Positions 52,242 to 60,351 of a stretch of DNA of 64,000 nt are shown here, one piece after another. Source of the DNA: WHSW01 sp963821345 (GTDB lineage Bacteria > Actinomycetota > Thermoleophilia > Solirubrobacterales > 70-9); assembly GCA_963821345.1 (NCBI GenBank), contig CAWGDM010000001.1:930001-994000 (forward strand), in the 5' to 3' direction. The translations under genes were made by a program, and so were the position numbers. Each line of letters starts with the position of its first letter. The stretch's first letter is position 1. The notes under the pieces are model-generated. The model saw nothing but the letters and a program-made list of their open reading frames with translations, searched no databases and was not told where the DNA came from.

Positions 52242-53836
52242 ATCCCCGGGGCGACCCCGACCTCGACCAGCTCCGGCCGGTCGGAGGCGATCGCCGTCTC
52301 CAGCGCCTCGCGCAGCTCGTCGGCCGCCTCGACCTTGCGCGAGTTGACCCCGTAGCCGCCGGCGACCGCGGCGCAGTCGAGCGCCGGCAGGTCGAGCCCC
52401 GGAGCGCCCTCGACCTGCTCGAGGCCCGAGAACCACTTCAGGATCGCGTATTCGTTGTTGCGCAGGACCAGGAAGGTGACCGGGGCCTCGTAGGTGACCG
52501 CGCTCCAGAACGCGGTCACCGCGTACTGGACCGAGCCCTCGCCGACGACGCAGACGACCGGGCGGTCGGGCTGCGCGAGCTGGACCCCGACCGCCGCCGA
52601 CAGCCCGTAGCCGAGCCCGCCGCCGGCGGCGAAGTAGTAGCTGCCCGGATTCGACAGCCGCAGCTGGTTGCGCAGTGCGCTGGTCGACGAGGGCGCCTCC
52701 AAGACGATGATCCCGTCCTCGGGGAAGGCGCCGCGCAGGGCGTGCATCGCCGAGGTCCCCGAGATCGGCTCGCCGGGCTCGGGCGGGGGCCCGTCCGTGG
52801 GCTCGGGCAGCGACTCGCCGGGGTCGCGGTCGGACTCGCCGACCTCGGCCAGCAGCAGCTCGAGGGTGAGCTTCACGTCGGCGACGATCGCGTCCCCCAT
52901 CGGCGCCCGGGCGGCCTCGTCGGGGTCGGTGGTGATCTGGATCAGCTCGGCGCCCTCCGGCAACAGCGGCCCGGGCAGGTTGGGGTAGTAGGGGAAGACC
53001 GAGGAGCCGACGACCAGGATCAGGTCGCGGCCCCGGAGCGTGTCGGCGACCGGGCCGACCGCCGGCGGCAGCACGCCGCGGAAGTTCGGATGGCCCTCGG
53101 GGAAACCGAGCCGCCCGCCGCCGGTCGGCGGGCTGGCGAACACGGGCAGGTTTTGGCGCTCGGCGAGCGCCACCGCCAGCTCCCAGGCGCCGCTGGCATC
53201 GATGTCGGGGCCGGCGACCAGCACCGGGCTATCGGCCCGCTCGAGCCGGCGGGCGAGTGCGGCGACCGACTCGGCGCTGGCCGCCGCGCGGCCGTCGGTC
53301 TTGCGCTTGGTCGCCTCGGCGACGTCGTGGTCATCGACGTCGGCCTCCCAGTCGTCCATTGGGATCGAGACGAAGGTCGGGCCCTTCGGCGGCAGGGTCG
53401 CAAGGTGGGTGGCGCGGGCGAGCGCCAGCGGCACGTCGGCCGCACGGGCGGGCTCGTAGCTCCACTTGACCAGCGGGTGGGGCATCCGGGTCGCATCGCG
53501 GTTGGTGAGGTTCGCCTGCAGGCCGATCAGCGCCCTGGTCTGCTGGCCGGCGGTGATCACCAGCGGCGTATGGTTGGCCTGGGCGTTGAAGATCGCCCCC
53601 ATCGCGTTGCCGACGCCGGGCGCGGTGTGGAGGTTGACCAGCGCCGGGCCGCCGCTGGCCTGCGCGTAGCCGTCGGCCATTCCGACGACCACCGCCTCCT
53701 GCAGCCCGAGCACGTAGAGGAAGTCGTCGGGGAAGTCCCGCAGCATCGGCAGCTCGGTCGAACCCGGGTTGCCGAACATGGTTGTCATCCCATGGGCGCG
53801 AAAGACGTCGAGCGATGCCTCGCGGACGCTGGTCAC
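52229..53836 (-). CDS. mdlC: Benzoylformate decarboxylase-like thiamine-diphosphate enzyme
   Basis: The 535-residue ThDP enzyme decarboxylates an aryl or alkyl 2-oxo acid to an aldehyde. It begins VTSVREASLDVFRAHGMTTM and has GNPGSTELPMLRDFPDDF, the cofactor-activating Glu in GLQEAVVVGMADGYAQ, the ThDP motif GEGSVQYAVTAFWSA...NN and the usual three-domain order. Closest in pattern to MdlC. GTG 53836 is chosen because TAGAGT lies 7 bases upstream and conservation begins there; a longer frame upstream is unsupported. It overlaps the FAD/Fe-S oxidase gene, so a 2-hydroxyacid oxidase plus 2-oxoacid decarboxylase pair, as in mandelate breakdown, is inferred. Confidence 0.85.
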   Translation of the reverse strand: MTSVREASLDVFRAHGMTTMFGNPGSTELPMLRDFPDDFLYVLGLQEAVVVGMADGYAQASGGPALVNLHTAPGVGNAMGAIFNAQANHTPLVITAGQQTRALIGLQANLTNRDATRMPHPLVKWSYEPARAADVPLALARATHLATLPPKGPTFVSIPMDDWEADVDDHDVAEATKRKTDGRAAASAESVAALARRLERADSPVLVAGPDIDASGAWELAVALAERQNLPVFASPPTGGGRLGFPEGHPNFRGVLPPAVGPVADTLRGRDLILVVGSSVFPYYPNLPGPLLPEGAELIQITTDPDEAARAPMGDAIVADVKLTLELLLAEVGESDRDPGESLPEPTDGPPPEPGEPISGTSAMHALRGAFPEDGIIVLEAPSSTSALRNQLRLSNPGSYYFAAGGGLGYGLSAAVGVQLAQPDRPVVCVVGEGSVQYAVTAFWSAVTYEAPVTFLVLRNNEYAILKWFSGLEQVEGAPGLDLPALDCAAVAGGYGVNSRKVEAADELREALETAIASDRPELVEVGVAPGMWLF

Positions 53837-53843
53837 GGCGCGG

Positions 53844-53849
53844 ACTCTA
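53844..53849 (-). promoter_or_regulatory. -10 element of the benzoylformate decarboxylase/oxidase operon
   Basis: On the minus strand TAGAGT is followed by 7 bases and the GTG start. This is the same leaderless spacing seen at many starts here. Confidence 0.45.
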
Positions 53850-53914
53850 TGCCCCCGCAGCCAGTCGCGACGGGATCGCCACGATCCCCCCGGCCGGCTC
53901 GCCAGCCGGCAGGC

Positions 53915-53920
53915 TAGGCT
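53915..53920 (+). promoter_or_regulatory. -10 element of the NTF2-like gene
   Basis: TAGGCT is followed by 7 bases and GTG 53928. The same hexamer precedes the beta-helix gene at 14533-14538. Confidence 0.45.
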
Positions 53921-53927
53921 CGCGATC

Positions 53928-54326
53928 GTGTCCAAGCGGGACGTCGACACGGTCCGTGCCCAGTTCGCGGCGACCAACGACGGCGACTTCGAGCGTGCGA
54001 TGGACCTCTACACGGAGGACGTCGAGCTGGTCGTCGCTTCAGACGCCTTCCTCGAACGCGGGACCTTCGCCGGCAAGGACGCGGTCGGTCGCTGGTTCGC
54101 GAATTGGTTCGCCACCTTCGAGCCCGGCTACCGGTTCGAGATCGAGCAGGCGCGCGACCTCGGCCCCAAGGTCTTCATCGACGCGAGCCATCGCGGGCGC
54201 GGCCGCACCAGCGGCGCCCAGGTCGAAGGCCGTACCGGGTACCTGTACACGGTCCGCGACGGCAAGATCGTCGGCGTGGAGCTCTTCCCGACCCCCGCCG
54301 ACGCGCTGGAAGCGGGGCTGAGCTAG
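53928..54326 (+). CDS. NTF2/SnoaL-like family protein
   Basis: The 132-residue protein starts MSKRDVDTVRAQFAATNDGD and continues FERAMDLYTEDVELVVASDA, GKDAVGRWFANWFATFEPGY, FEIEQARDLGPKVFIDASHR and YTVRDGKIVGVELFPTPADA. It has the NTF2-like cone fold and is a more distant member than the MSQENVEIVR proteins. Function is unknown. GTG 53928 is preceded by TAGGCT at 7 bases and is preferred over longer upstream frames that run into the divergent promoter. The stop shares CTAG with the stop of pyrE. Confidence 0.85.
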   Translation: MSKRDVDTVRAQFAATNDGDFERAMDLYTEDVELVVASDAFLERGTFAGKDAVGRWFANWFATFEPGYRFEIEQARDLGPKVFIDASHRGRGRTSGAQVEGRTGYLYTVRDGKIVGVELFPTPADALEAGLS

Positions 54327-54877
54327 CGGTCGGGCCGGTCGGGGTAGAGGTCGTCGATCGTGACCAGGGCCCCGAAGGGCTTGCCGATCGCGTCGGCGAT
54401 CGCGTCGGTGCCGCCGGCGAGCCGGTCGACGACGCAGGTGCCGCCGACGATCTCCAGGCCCTGGTCGCGGATCCGCCCGACCGCGTCGACGGTCGAGCCG
54501 CCGGTGGTCACCGTGTCCTCGACCACGAACACCCTGGTCCCCTCGGCGACCGGTCCCTCGATCATCCGCTGGAGGCCGTGCCGCTTGGTCTCCTTGCGGA
54601 CGAAGAAGCCGACCAGGCCGTCGCCGGCCGGCACCGCGATCGCGGCGCAGGCGAGCGGGATCGCCGCCATCACCGGCCCGCCGACGGCCTCGGCGCCGGC
54701 CTCGACCGCCGCCGCGGCGATCAGCTCGCCCGCGGCGCGGAAGCCCGCCGGGCGCATCAGGGCGCGGCGCGCGTCGACGTAGTACTGAGCGGTCTGGCCG
54801 CTGGAGAGGACGACCTCGCCGAGCACCAGCGCGTGCGCGCGCAGCTCGGCGATCAGCGTGTCGCGCGGGTCGGCCAG
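54323..54877 (-). CDS. pyrE: Orotate phosphoribosyltransferase, apparent CTG start
   Basis: PyrE joins orotate to PRPP in pyrimidine synthesis. The protein has GEVVLSSGQTAQYYVDARRA, GFFVRKETKRHG and the PRPP-binding loop VFVVEDTVTTGGSTVDAVGR. The first standard start (GTG 54826, reading VLGEVV) would remove the conserved first helix. In frame, CTG 54877 begins ADPRDTLIAELRAHALVLGE, the normal OPRTase start, 4 bases after the YkuD stop, giving 184 residues. No ATG, GTG or TTG lies between. It is therefore the third gene here that seems to use CTG. It converges on the NTF2-like gene with a shared CTAG stop. Confidence 0.85.
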   Translation of the reverse strand: MADPRDTLIAELRAHALVLGEVVLSSGQTAQYYVDARRALMRPAGFRAAGELIAAAAVEAGAEAVGGPVMAAIPLACAAIAVPAGDGLVGFFVRKETKRHGLQRMIEGPVAEGTRVFVVEDTVTTGGSTVDAVGRIRDQGLEIVGGTCVVDRLAGGTDAIADAIGKPFGALVTIDDLYPDRPDR

Positions 54878-54881
54878 GGGC

Positions 54882-55901
54882 CTAGCCGTAGACGTACATG
54901 TTGTCCCCGAGGCTGATCCAGTTGTAGATGAAGACCGAGTCGGGGATCGGGTTGCGGATGCAGCCGTGGCTGGCGTTGTAGGTCGGCACCGAGGCGTAGC
55001 CGTGGGTGGCCTCGCCGCGGTTGTAATAGACCGAGTAGTACATGCCCTCGGAGTTGTACCCGGGGTCCTTGCGGTAGAAGGTGAACGTGCCCTGGTCCGA
55101 CGGCGTCCCCGGGGCGCCGGTCGAGACGTGGAACACGTATAGCGTCTCGCCGTTGACGAGCGCCATCACCTGCTTGGAGATGTCGACCTCGACGTGCTTG
55201 CCGGCGTTCGGGTACTTGGGCTGGAAGGCGCCCTTGCCCTCGGCAAGGAGCTTGAAGATCCCGGGGGTCGCCTGGAAGTTGCGGGCCATCCCGTTGACCT
55301 TGCGGAAGGTGAGCACCGCCCGCTCCGTGTGGGAGCCGTAGTTGTGCTTGTCGGTGTCGTAGTAGCCCTCGTGGCGCAGCAGGTCGTTGAACAGCTCGGT
55401 CGCCGGGCCGCGGTCGCCCGGGTCGAGGTCGATGAACTTGAGCCCGAACTTCTTCGACTTCGCCAGCCCGCCGGCCTGCTGGTCGGTGGCCGGCTTACTC
55501 GCCCGCGCCCGGTAGTGGCCCGGGTCGAGCAGCGGCTTCGAGCGCAGCTTGAAGCGGCCGAAGTTCTTGCCCTTGACCTGGCGGATGTACGGCGTCTTCT
55601 TGGTCACCGTGTCGCCGCCGGCGCCGAGCCTGATCTCGACCTTCTGGTGCGGGACATAGGGCGAGACGGTGCCGACCACCGTGACCCGGTCACCGACCTT
55701 GGCCTTGCCGCCCTTGAGGCCCTTGATCTTGAGGCTGATCTTCGCCGGCGCGCGATCGGGGCCGCCACCGCCACCGCCGTCGGCGAGCGCAAACGCGGGG
55801 AACAGGAGCATGGCGGTCGTCGCCAGGACCCCCGCGGCGACTCTCAGCGAGGCGTAGCCGAGCCCCGGCGCCGTTGAGCCGGCTGTTAGTGGCGTGTTCA
55901 C
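54882..55901 (-). CDS. L,D-transpeptidase (YkuD domain) cell-wall enzyme
   Basis: This 339-residue secreted enzyme makes 3-3 peptidoglycan cross-links or anchors proteins. A signal peptide with core GVLATTAMLLFPAFALA is followed by an Ig-like domain (ISLKIKGLKGGKAKVGDRVT), a peptidoglycan-binding-type helical region (ELFNDLLRHEGYYDTDKHNY) and the YkuD domain with HGYASVPTYNASHGCIRNP, catalytic Cys about 314. The N-terminal 16 residues, including AGSTAPGLGYASL, are encoded by copy F of the dispersed repeat, so the signal peptide n-region is repeat-derived. The GTG start has TTCAAT 7 bases upstream. It is the first gene of a pair with pyrE. Confidence 0.9.
   Translation of the reverse strand: MNTPLTAGSTAPGLGYASLRVAAGVLATTAMLLFPAFALADGGGGGGPDRAPAKISLKIKGLKGGKAKVGDRVTVVGTVSPYVPHQKVEIRLGAGGDTVTKKTPYIRQVKGKNFGRFKLRSKPLLDPGHYRARASKPATDQQAGGLAKSKKFGLKFIDLDPGDRGPATELFNDLLRHEGYYDTDKHNYGSHTERAVLTFRKVNGMARNFQATPGIFKLLAEGKGAFQPKYPNAGKHVEVDISKQVMALVNGETLYVFHVSTGAPGTPSDQGTFTFYRKDPGYNSEGMYYSVYYNRGEATHGYASVPTYNASHGCIRNPIPDSVFIYNWISLGDNMYVYG
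55849..55885 (+). repeat. Dispersed hairpin repeat, copy F (in the YkuD gene 5' end)
   Basis: Antisense to the gene, near its start codon. Mini-hairpin GGC-gta-GCC is followed by GAG, stem CCGGC (55865-55869), loop GCCGTTGA and stem GCCGG (55878-55882), then CTG. The stem is quite different from copies A-E yet pairs perfectly, the strongest sign of selected pairing. It encodes AGSTAPGLGYAS on the minus strand. Confidence 0.78.
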
Positions 55902-55946
55902 GCCGGGAATTGAAGCAGGCCCGCTGGATAGGCAGGGCTCGCGGCC

Positions 55947-56720
55947 TCAGCTCGAGATCAGCAGCGCGAAAGCGATCGCGTTGTTGACCGCGTGCACGGC
56001 AATCGTCGCGTAGATCGACCCGGTGCGCATATACAGCCACGAGAGCCAGAGCCCGAAGACCGTGATCTGGACGACGACCCCCCAGCTACCGGGCCCGGTG
56101 AAGTGGAACACACCCCAGATCGCGCTCGCAACCAGCGCCGCGACGATCACGTTCATCCCCTTGCGCAGGCCCGAGAACAGGAAGCCGCGAAAGAAGATCT
56201 CCTCGCTGATCGGCGCCGCGATCACGATCAGCACCCCGGCGATCACCTTGCCCAGTGCGCCCGAGTCGCCGCCGAGGTCGCGGGTGATGTCCTCCTGGTG
56301 GGGCGAGAGCAGGGCGGCGATCGCCAGCGCGCAGGCGACGTATCCGAAGTAGGTGACGACTGCGAGCCAGACCGGGTTGCGCAGCGGGCGCCGGAGCCCG
56401 AGCGCGGACGCCGGGGCGAGCTCGTTCAGGCCCTTGCCGGCGAACAGGAAGGCGGTGAAGATCAGGCTGCCGGAGAGCAGCGCCTGCAGCGTGACCTGGC
56501 CGGCGAGCGTCTCGAGGTCCTTGTCGAAGGCGACCACGATCAGGCTCAGGACCAACACCAGGCCGACGAGGAACCCGAGTCCGCCGAACGCCCGTCCGGG
56601 CCCCCAGCTGGCGAGCTCGAGCGCCGGCTCGGGGGCGGCCTCGGCCGCGGGTACCGGCGGCGGGCCGCTCAGCGGCGGCGTGGTCGGTGGCGGCGGCTGG
56701 CTGGGCGGGAGCTCGGTCAA
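55947..56720 (-). CDS. CPBP family intramembrane glutamic endopeptidase
   Basis: This 257-residue membrane protein has a Pro-rich cytosolic start (about 1-40) and then about seven spans. The catalytic motifs of the CAAX-protease/bacteriocin-processing (CPBP, Rce1-like) family are SEEIFFRGF, VFHFTG and HAVNNAIAF. Members cleave membrane-bound peptides or protect against bacteriocins; the target is unknown. The TTG start overlaps the stop of the HAD gene (TTGA), so the two are co-translated. The proline-rich tail resembles that of the protein at 41622 but is low complexity. Confidence 0.9.
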   Translation of the reverse strand: MTELPPSQPPPPTTPPLSGPPPVPAAEAAPEPALELASWGPGRAFGGLGFLVGLVLVLSLIVVAFDKDLETLAGQVTLQALLSGSLIFTAFLFAGKGLNELAPASALGLRRPLRNPVWLAVVTYFGYVACALAIAALLSPHQEDITRDLGGDSGALGKVIAGVLIVIAAPISEEIFFRGFLFSGLRKGMNVIVAALVASAIWGVFHFTGPGSWGVVVQITVFGLWLSWLYMRTGSIYATIAVHAVNNAIAFALLISS

Positions 56721-57352
56721 GGGCGCAGGTGCTGCTCGATCTCGGCGAGCGAGGCTAGCTGGCCGCCGCCATCGGAGCGGTCGATCAGCAGCGCGGGAAT
56801 GCCCGCCGCCTCGGCCCCGGCCACGTCCTCCTCGGCGGTGTCGCCGACGTGCAGCGCCTCCTCGGGGGCGCAGTCGGCACGGCCGAGGGCCGCGGCGAAG
56901 ATCGCCGGATCGGGCTTGCGGGCGCCGGCGGCGGCCGAGGTGATCACGTCGTCGAGCGAAGCGGCGAGCCCGCAGCGCTCCAGCACCTGCGGCAGGGCGT
57001 AGTCCCAGTTGGAAACGCAGATCAGCGTCAGGCCGCGCCGGCGCAGCTCCGCCAGCGCCGGCGCGGCGTCGTCGTAGGCGCGAAAGCGGATCGCGGCCAT
57101 CATCGCCTCGACCTCCACCGGACGACCGAGCTCGCGGCCGAGCAGCGCCGCGCAGCGCCGGCGCAGGTCGGCGAGCGCGGCCGCGTCGGTGCCCTCGTCG
57201 GCGTGGTCTCGGTAATACGCCATCTCCGCCCGCATTGCGGTCACCAGACGCTCGTCCTCTTCTACGCCGAGCTCCGCGGCCAGCTGCGGCCAGGGCGGCT
57301 CGAGCTCGACCAAGGTGCCGAGCGCGTCGAGAAAGACTGCTCTAGTCGTCAC
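56717..57352 (-). CDS. HAD family hydrolase
   Basis: The 211-residue HAD-superfamily phosphatase has motif I FLDALGTLVELEPPW, in which the second Asp of DxD is replaced (DALGT instead of DxDGT). Motif II is ICVSNWD, motif III ARKPDPAIF and motif IV HVGDTAEEDVAGA. The nucleophile Asp is present; the general-acid Asp is replaced by Leu-Gly, as in haloacid dehalogenase-type and HDHD3-like members (DALGTL). The substrate is unknown. GTG 57352 is the start; a longer frame upstream is not supported. It is divergent from mscS across 30 bases. Confidence 0.87.
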   Translation of the reverse strand: MTTRAVFLDALGTLVELEPPWPQLAAELGVEEDERLVTAMRAEMAYYRDHADEGTDAAALADLRRRCAALLGRELGRPVEVEAMMAAIRFRAYDDAAPALAELRRRGLTLICVSNWDYALPQVLERCGLAASLDDVITSAAAGARKPDPAIFAAALGRADCAPEEALHVGDTAEEDVAGAEAAGIPALLIDRSDGGGQLASLAEIEQHLRP

Positions 57353-57382
57353 TGGGCTGGCAAGACTGGCAGGATCGGATCC

Positions 57383-58156
57383 ATGGAGCAGAGCTTCTGG
57401 GACTCGAACGGCGACTGGATCTCGGCCGCGATCACGCTCGCGATCGCGGTCGCGGTCGCCCTGATCGTCGACCGGTTCGTGATCGCGCGCGCCAGCAACG
57501 TGGCGGCGAAGGTAAGCGACACGACCGTCTCGCGCGCCGCGACCACGCGGCTGCGGATGATTCGCCGGCTGGTGTTCGCGGCGATCATCATCGTCGGACT
57601 CGGGATCGCGCTGAGCCAGTTCGACCAGCTCAACAGGCTCGCCAACGCCGTGCTCGCCTCCAGCGCCGTGCTCGGGCTGGTGCTCGGCTTCGCCGCGCAG
57701 AAGATCCTCGCCAACCCGCTCGCCGGGATCCTGCTGGCGATCTCGCAGCCGATCAGGATCGGGGACTCGGTCACGGTCGAGGGCGAGACCGGCCGGGTCG
57801 ACGACCTGACCCTCTCGCACACCTTCATCGACACCGGCGACGGGCGGCTGGTGATCGTCCCGAACGAGACCGTGGTCACCAACGTGGTCGTCAACCGCTC
57901 GACCGGGAACCTCAGCGCCCCGGTGGCGGTCTCCGTCTGGGTGCCGCCGGATGCCGACCTGGCGGGCGCCCGCGAGGCGCTCCAGCGGCTCGAGCCCTCG
58001 CAGGTCGACGTCGCCGAGATCACGCCCGAGGGCGTGCGGATCGAGGTTCACGGCCCGCGCCGGCCCGGCGGTACCCGCGCCGCGGGCGAGGAGGCGGCCC
58101 TGCGAGAGCGCGCGCAACGCGCGCTTCGCGAGGCCGGAGTCCTCTCAGCCGGATAA
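57383..58156 (+). CDS. MscS-family small mechanosensitive channel
   Basis: This 257-residue channel has three membrane spans (about 14-34, 62-80, 86-108). The pore helix is LASSAVLGLVLGFAAQKILANPLAGILLAI, and the MscS beta domain is QPIRIGDSVTVEGETGRVDD, LSHTFIDTGDGRLVIVPNE, NVVVNRSTGNLS. The C-terminal alpha/beta part ends in an Ala/Arg-rich helix. It opens on membrane tension to protect from osmotic downshock. ATG 57383 is chosen over a longer upstream frame that lacks similarity. It is followed by a class A PBP gene on the same strand after 28 bases. Confidence 0.9.
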   Translation: MEQSFWDSNGDWISAAITLAIAVAVALIVDRFVIARASNVAAKVSDTTVSRAATTRLRMIRRLVFAAIIIVGLGIALSQFDQLNRLANAVLASSAVLGLVLGFAAQKILANPLAGILLAISQPIRIGDSVTVEGETGRVDDLTLSHTFIDTGDGRLVIVPNETVVTNVVVNRSTGNLSAPVAVSVWVPPDADLAGAREALQRLEPSQVDVAEITPEGVRIEVHGPRRPGGTRAAGEEAALRERAQRALREAGVLSAG

Positions 58157-58184
58157 TCCCCCTCGGTACTCTTACCGGTTCGCC

Positions 58185-60305
58185 ATGACCGCTCGTCAAC
58201 GCAGACGTCACCGGCGCTCGCAGGGCGGCTCGGTCGGCAGGAAGGTCCTGCTCGCCTTCGCCGTTCTGTTCGCGATCATCGGTATCGGAGTAGCCAGCGC
58301 CGGGATCTGGGTGCTCGACGTCGCCGCCGAGGCGCCCGACATCGACACGCTGAAGCCGCTCGACAGCGGCGGCACCTCGGAGGTGTTCGCCGCCGACGGC
58401 ACCAGCCTCGGCTACGTCCAGTCGAGCGTCATCCGCCTCCCGGTCGGGCTCGACAAGATGCCGAAGGCGCTGCAGAACGCGACGATCTCGATCGAGGACG
58501 AGAACTTCTACGACCATTCCGGGGTCGACTACGGGGCGGTGGTCCGCGCCGCGGTCGAGAACGTCCAGGCCGGCGAGGTCAAGCAGGGCGGCTCGACGAT
58601 CACCCAGCAGCTGGTCCGCAACCTTTACATCGAGAACCCCGAGGACACGATCAAGCGCAAGATCATCGAGGCCGAGATGGCGCGCGAGTACGAGGACGAG
58701 CACTCCAAGCACGAGATCCTCCAGGACTACCTCAACACCGCCTCGTACGGGACCAACGACGGCAAGACCGCGGTCGGCGTGCAGGCCGCGTCGCAGGTCT
58801 ACTTCAACAAGGACGTCGATCAGCTGGACCTGAAGGAGGCGGCGCTGCTCGCCGGCCTGCCGCAGGCGCCGACCGACTACAACCCGTTCCTGAATCCCGA
58901 CGGGGCCAAGAACCGCCGCAACGAGGTGCTCGACGCGATGGCCGAGCAGGGCTACATCAGCCAGGCGAAGGCCGGTCGGGAGAAGGCCGAGGGGCTGGGC
59001 CTCGAGCGCGGCTACCGCTACGAGTCGCGCAAGCAGCAGTACTTCTTCGACTTCGTCCAACAGGAGCTGATCGACAAGTACGGCGTCGCCACCGTCCGCG
59101 ACGGCGGGCTGAAGGTCTATACGACGCTCGATCCCCACCTGCAGGCGGTCGCCGAACAGGCGATCGCCGCGCACCCGGTCTACGGCGCCGCCGAGGCGCT
59201 GGTCTCGACCAACGTCGACACCGGCGAGATCAAGGCGATGGCCTCCTCGGAGTCCTACGAGGACAGCCAGTTCAACCTCGCCGCCCAGGGCCGCCGCCAG
59301 CCGGGTTCGTCGTTCAAGCCCTACGCGCTAACCGCCGCCGTTAATCAGGGCATCGACCCGGACACGACCTACTACCCGGCGCCGAGCACGATCAGCATCC
59401 CGCAGGGGATCGGGGCGGCGCCCTGGGTGGTCAGCGGCGGCGCCGGCGGCTCGATCAGCCTGCGCCAGGCGACCGCGAACTCGGTCAACACCGTCTTCGC
59501 CCAGTTGGTCACCGACATCGGGCCGGACACGATGGACGAGATGGCGAAGAAGATGGGTGTCACCAGCCCGCTCTCCGGCTATCCGGCCGACGTCCTCGGC
59601 GCCAGCGACGTGACCGTGCTCGACCAGTCGAACGGCTTTGCGACGATCGCCGACGGCGGCGTCCACCACGACCCGACCGCGATCGCCAAGGTCGTCTTCC
59701 CCGACGGCCACACCGACGAGCCCCCGGATCTGGAAGGCACCCGGGTGATCTCCGACGGCGTCGCCTATACGGTCGCCGACGTGATGAAGGGGACGCTCGA
59801 CTACGGCACGGCCGTCGGTCACGATATCCCCTGCCCGGCGGCCGGCAAGACCGGGACCACCGAGGAGCAGGCGGACGCCTGGTTCGTCGGCTACACCCCC
59901 CACGTCTCGACCGCGGTCTGGGTCGGCAATCCAAACCAGCGGGTAGCGCTTCCCGGCTATGGCGCGGACCTCGCGGCGCCGATCTGGCACGACTACATGA
60001 TGGTCGCGGCGACCCAGCCCTGCGACGACTTCCCCCAACCGCAGAACCCGGCCGACCTGTCGAGCTACTCCAGCGATCACACCGCTTCGTCGAGCTACAG
60101 CGACACGACCACCGACACCTACGGGACGGCCACGACGACGCCGGACACGACCACCGACTCGCAGACCGGCGGCGACACCAACGGCTACGACCCCGACCTC
60201 TACGCCCCGGGCGCCGGGCAGCAGCCCGCTCCGACGCCGACCCCGCCGGATACGGGCGCAGGAGGCGGCGCGTCGCCGAACGCCGGCGGGGTCGATCCGA
60301 ACTAG
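58185..60305 (+). CDS. Class A penicillin-binding protein (transglycosylase/transpeptidase, PBP1a-type)
   Basis: This 706-residue protein has a basic start, one membrane anchor (about 20-47) and a GT51 glycosyltransferase domain with SIEDENFYDHSGVD (Glu104 region), QGGSTITQQLVRNLY and RKIIEAEMA. The transpeptidase domain has PGSSFKPY (SxxK, Ser375), SVN (433-435) and KTGTT (555-559). The last ~70 residues are a Thr/Ser/Pro/Gly-rich tail, probably in the wall. It polymerises and cross-links peptidoglycan. ATG 58185 is chosen; GGATAATC and TACTCT upstream are possible -10 boxes. Its stop precedes thiL by 46 bases. Confidence 0.94.
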   Translation: MTARQRRRHRRSQGGSVGRKVLLAFAVLFAIIGIGVASAGIWVLDVAAEAPDIDTLKPLDSGGTSEVFAADGTSLGYVQSSVIRLPVGLDKMPKALQNATISIEDENFYDHSGVDYGAVVRAAVENVQAGEVKQGGSTITQQLVRNLYIENPEDTIKRKIIEAEMAREYEDEHSKHEILQDYLNTASYGTNDGKTAVGVQAASQVYFNKDVDQLDLKEAALLAGLPQAPTDYNPFLNPDGAKNRRNEVLDAMAEQGYISQAKAGREKAEGLGLERGYRYESRKQQYFFDFVQQELIDKYGVATVRDGGLKVYTTLDPHLQAVAEQAIAAHPVYGAAEALVSTNVDTGEIKAMASSESYEDSQFNLAAQGRRQPGSSFKPYALTAAVNQGIDPDTTYYPAPSTISIPQGIGAAPWVVSGGAGGSISLRQATANSVNTVFAQLVTDIGPDTMDEMAKKMGVTSPLSGYPADVLGASDVTVLDQSNGFATIADGGVHHDPTAIAKVVFPDGHTDEPPDLEGTRVISDGVAYTVADVMKGTLDYGTAVGHDIPCPAAGKTGTTEEQADAWFVGYTPHVSTAVWVGNPNQRVALPGYGADLAAPIWHDYMMVAATQPCDDFPQPQNPADLSSYSSDHTASSSYSDTTTDTYGTATTTPDTTTDSQTGGDTNGYDPDLYAPGAGQQPAPTPTPPDTGAGGGASPNAGGVDPN

Positions 60306-60351
60306 CCCCCGAGGCCGCTCGCGAGGGCGCGGGCACGGTTCAATAGTGGGC

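Noticed and set aside
57353..58117. Extended N-terminus for the HAD hydrolase on the minus strand
   Set aside because: HAD motif I begins directly after GTG 57352. The extension lies opposite mscS and has no similarity.
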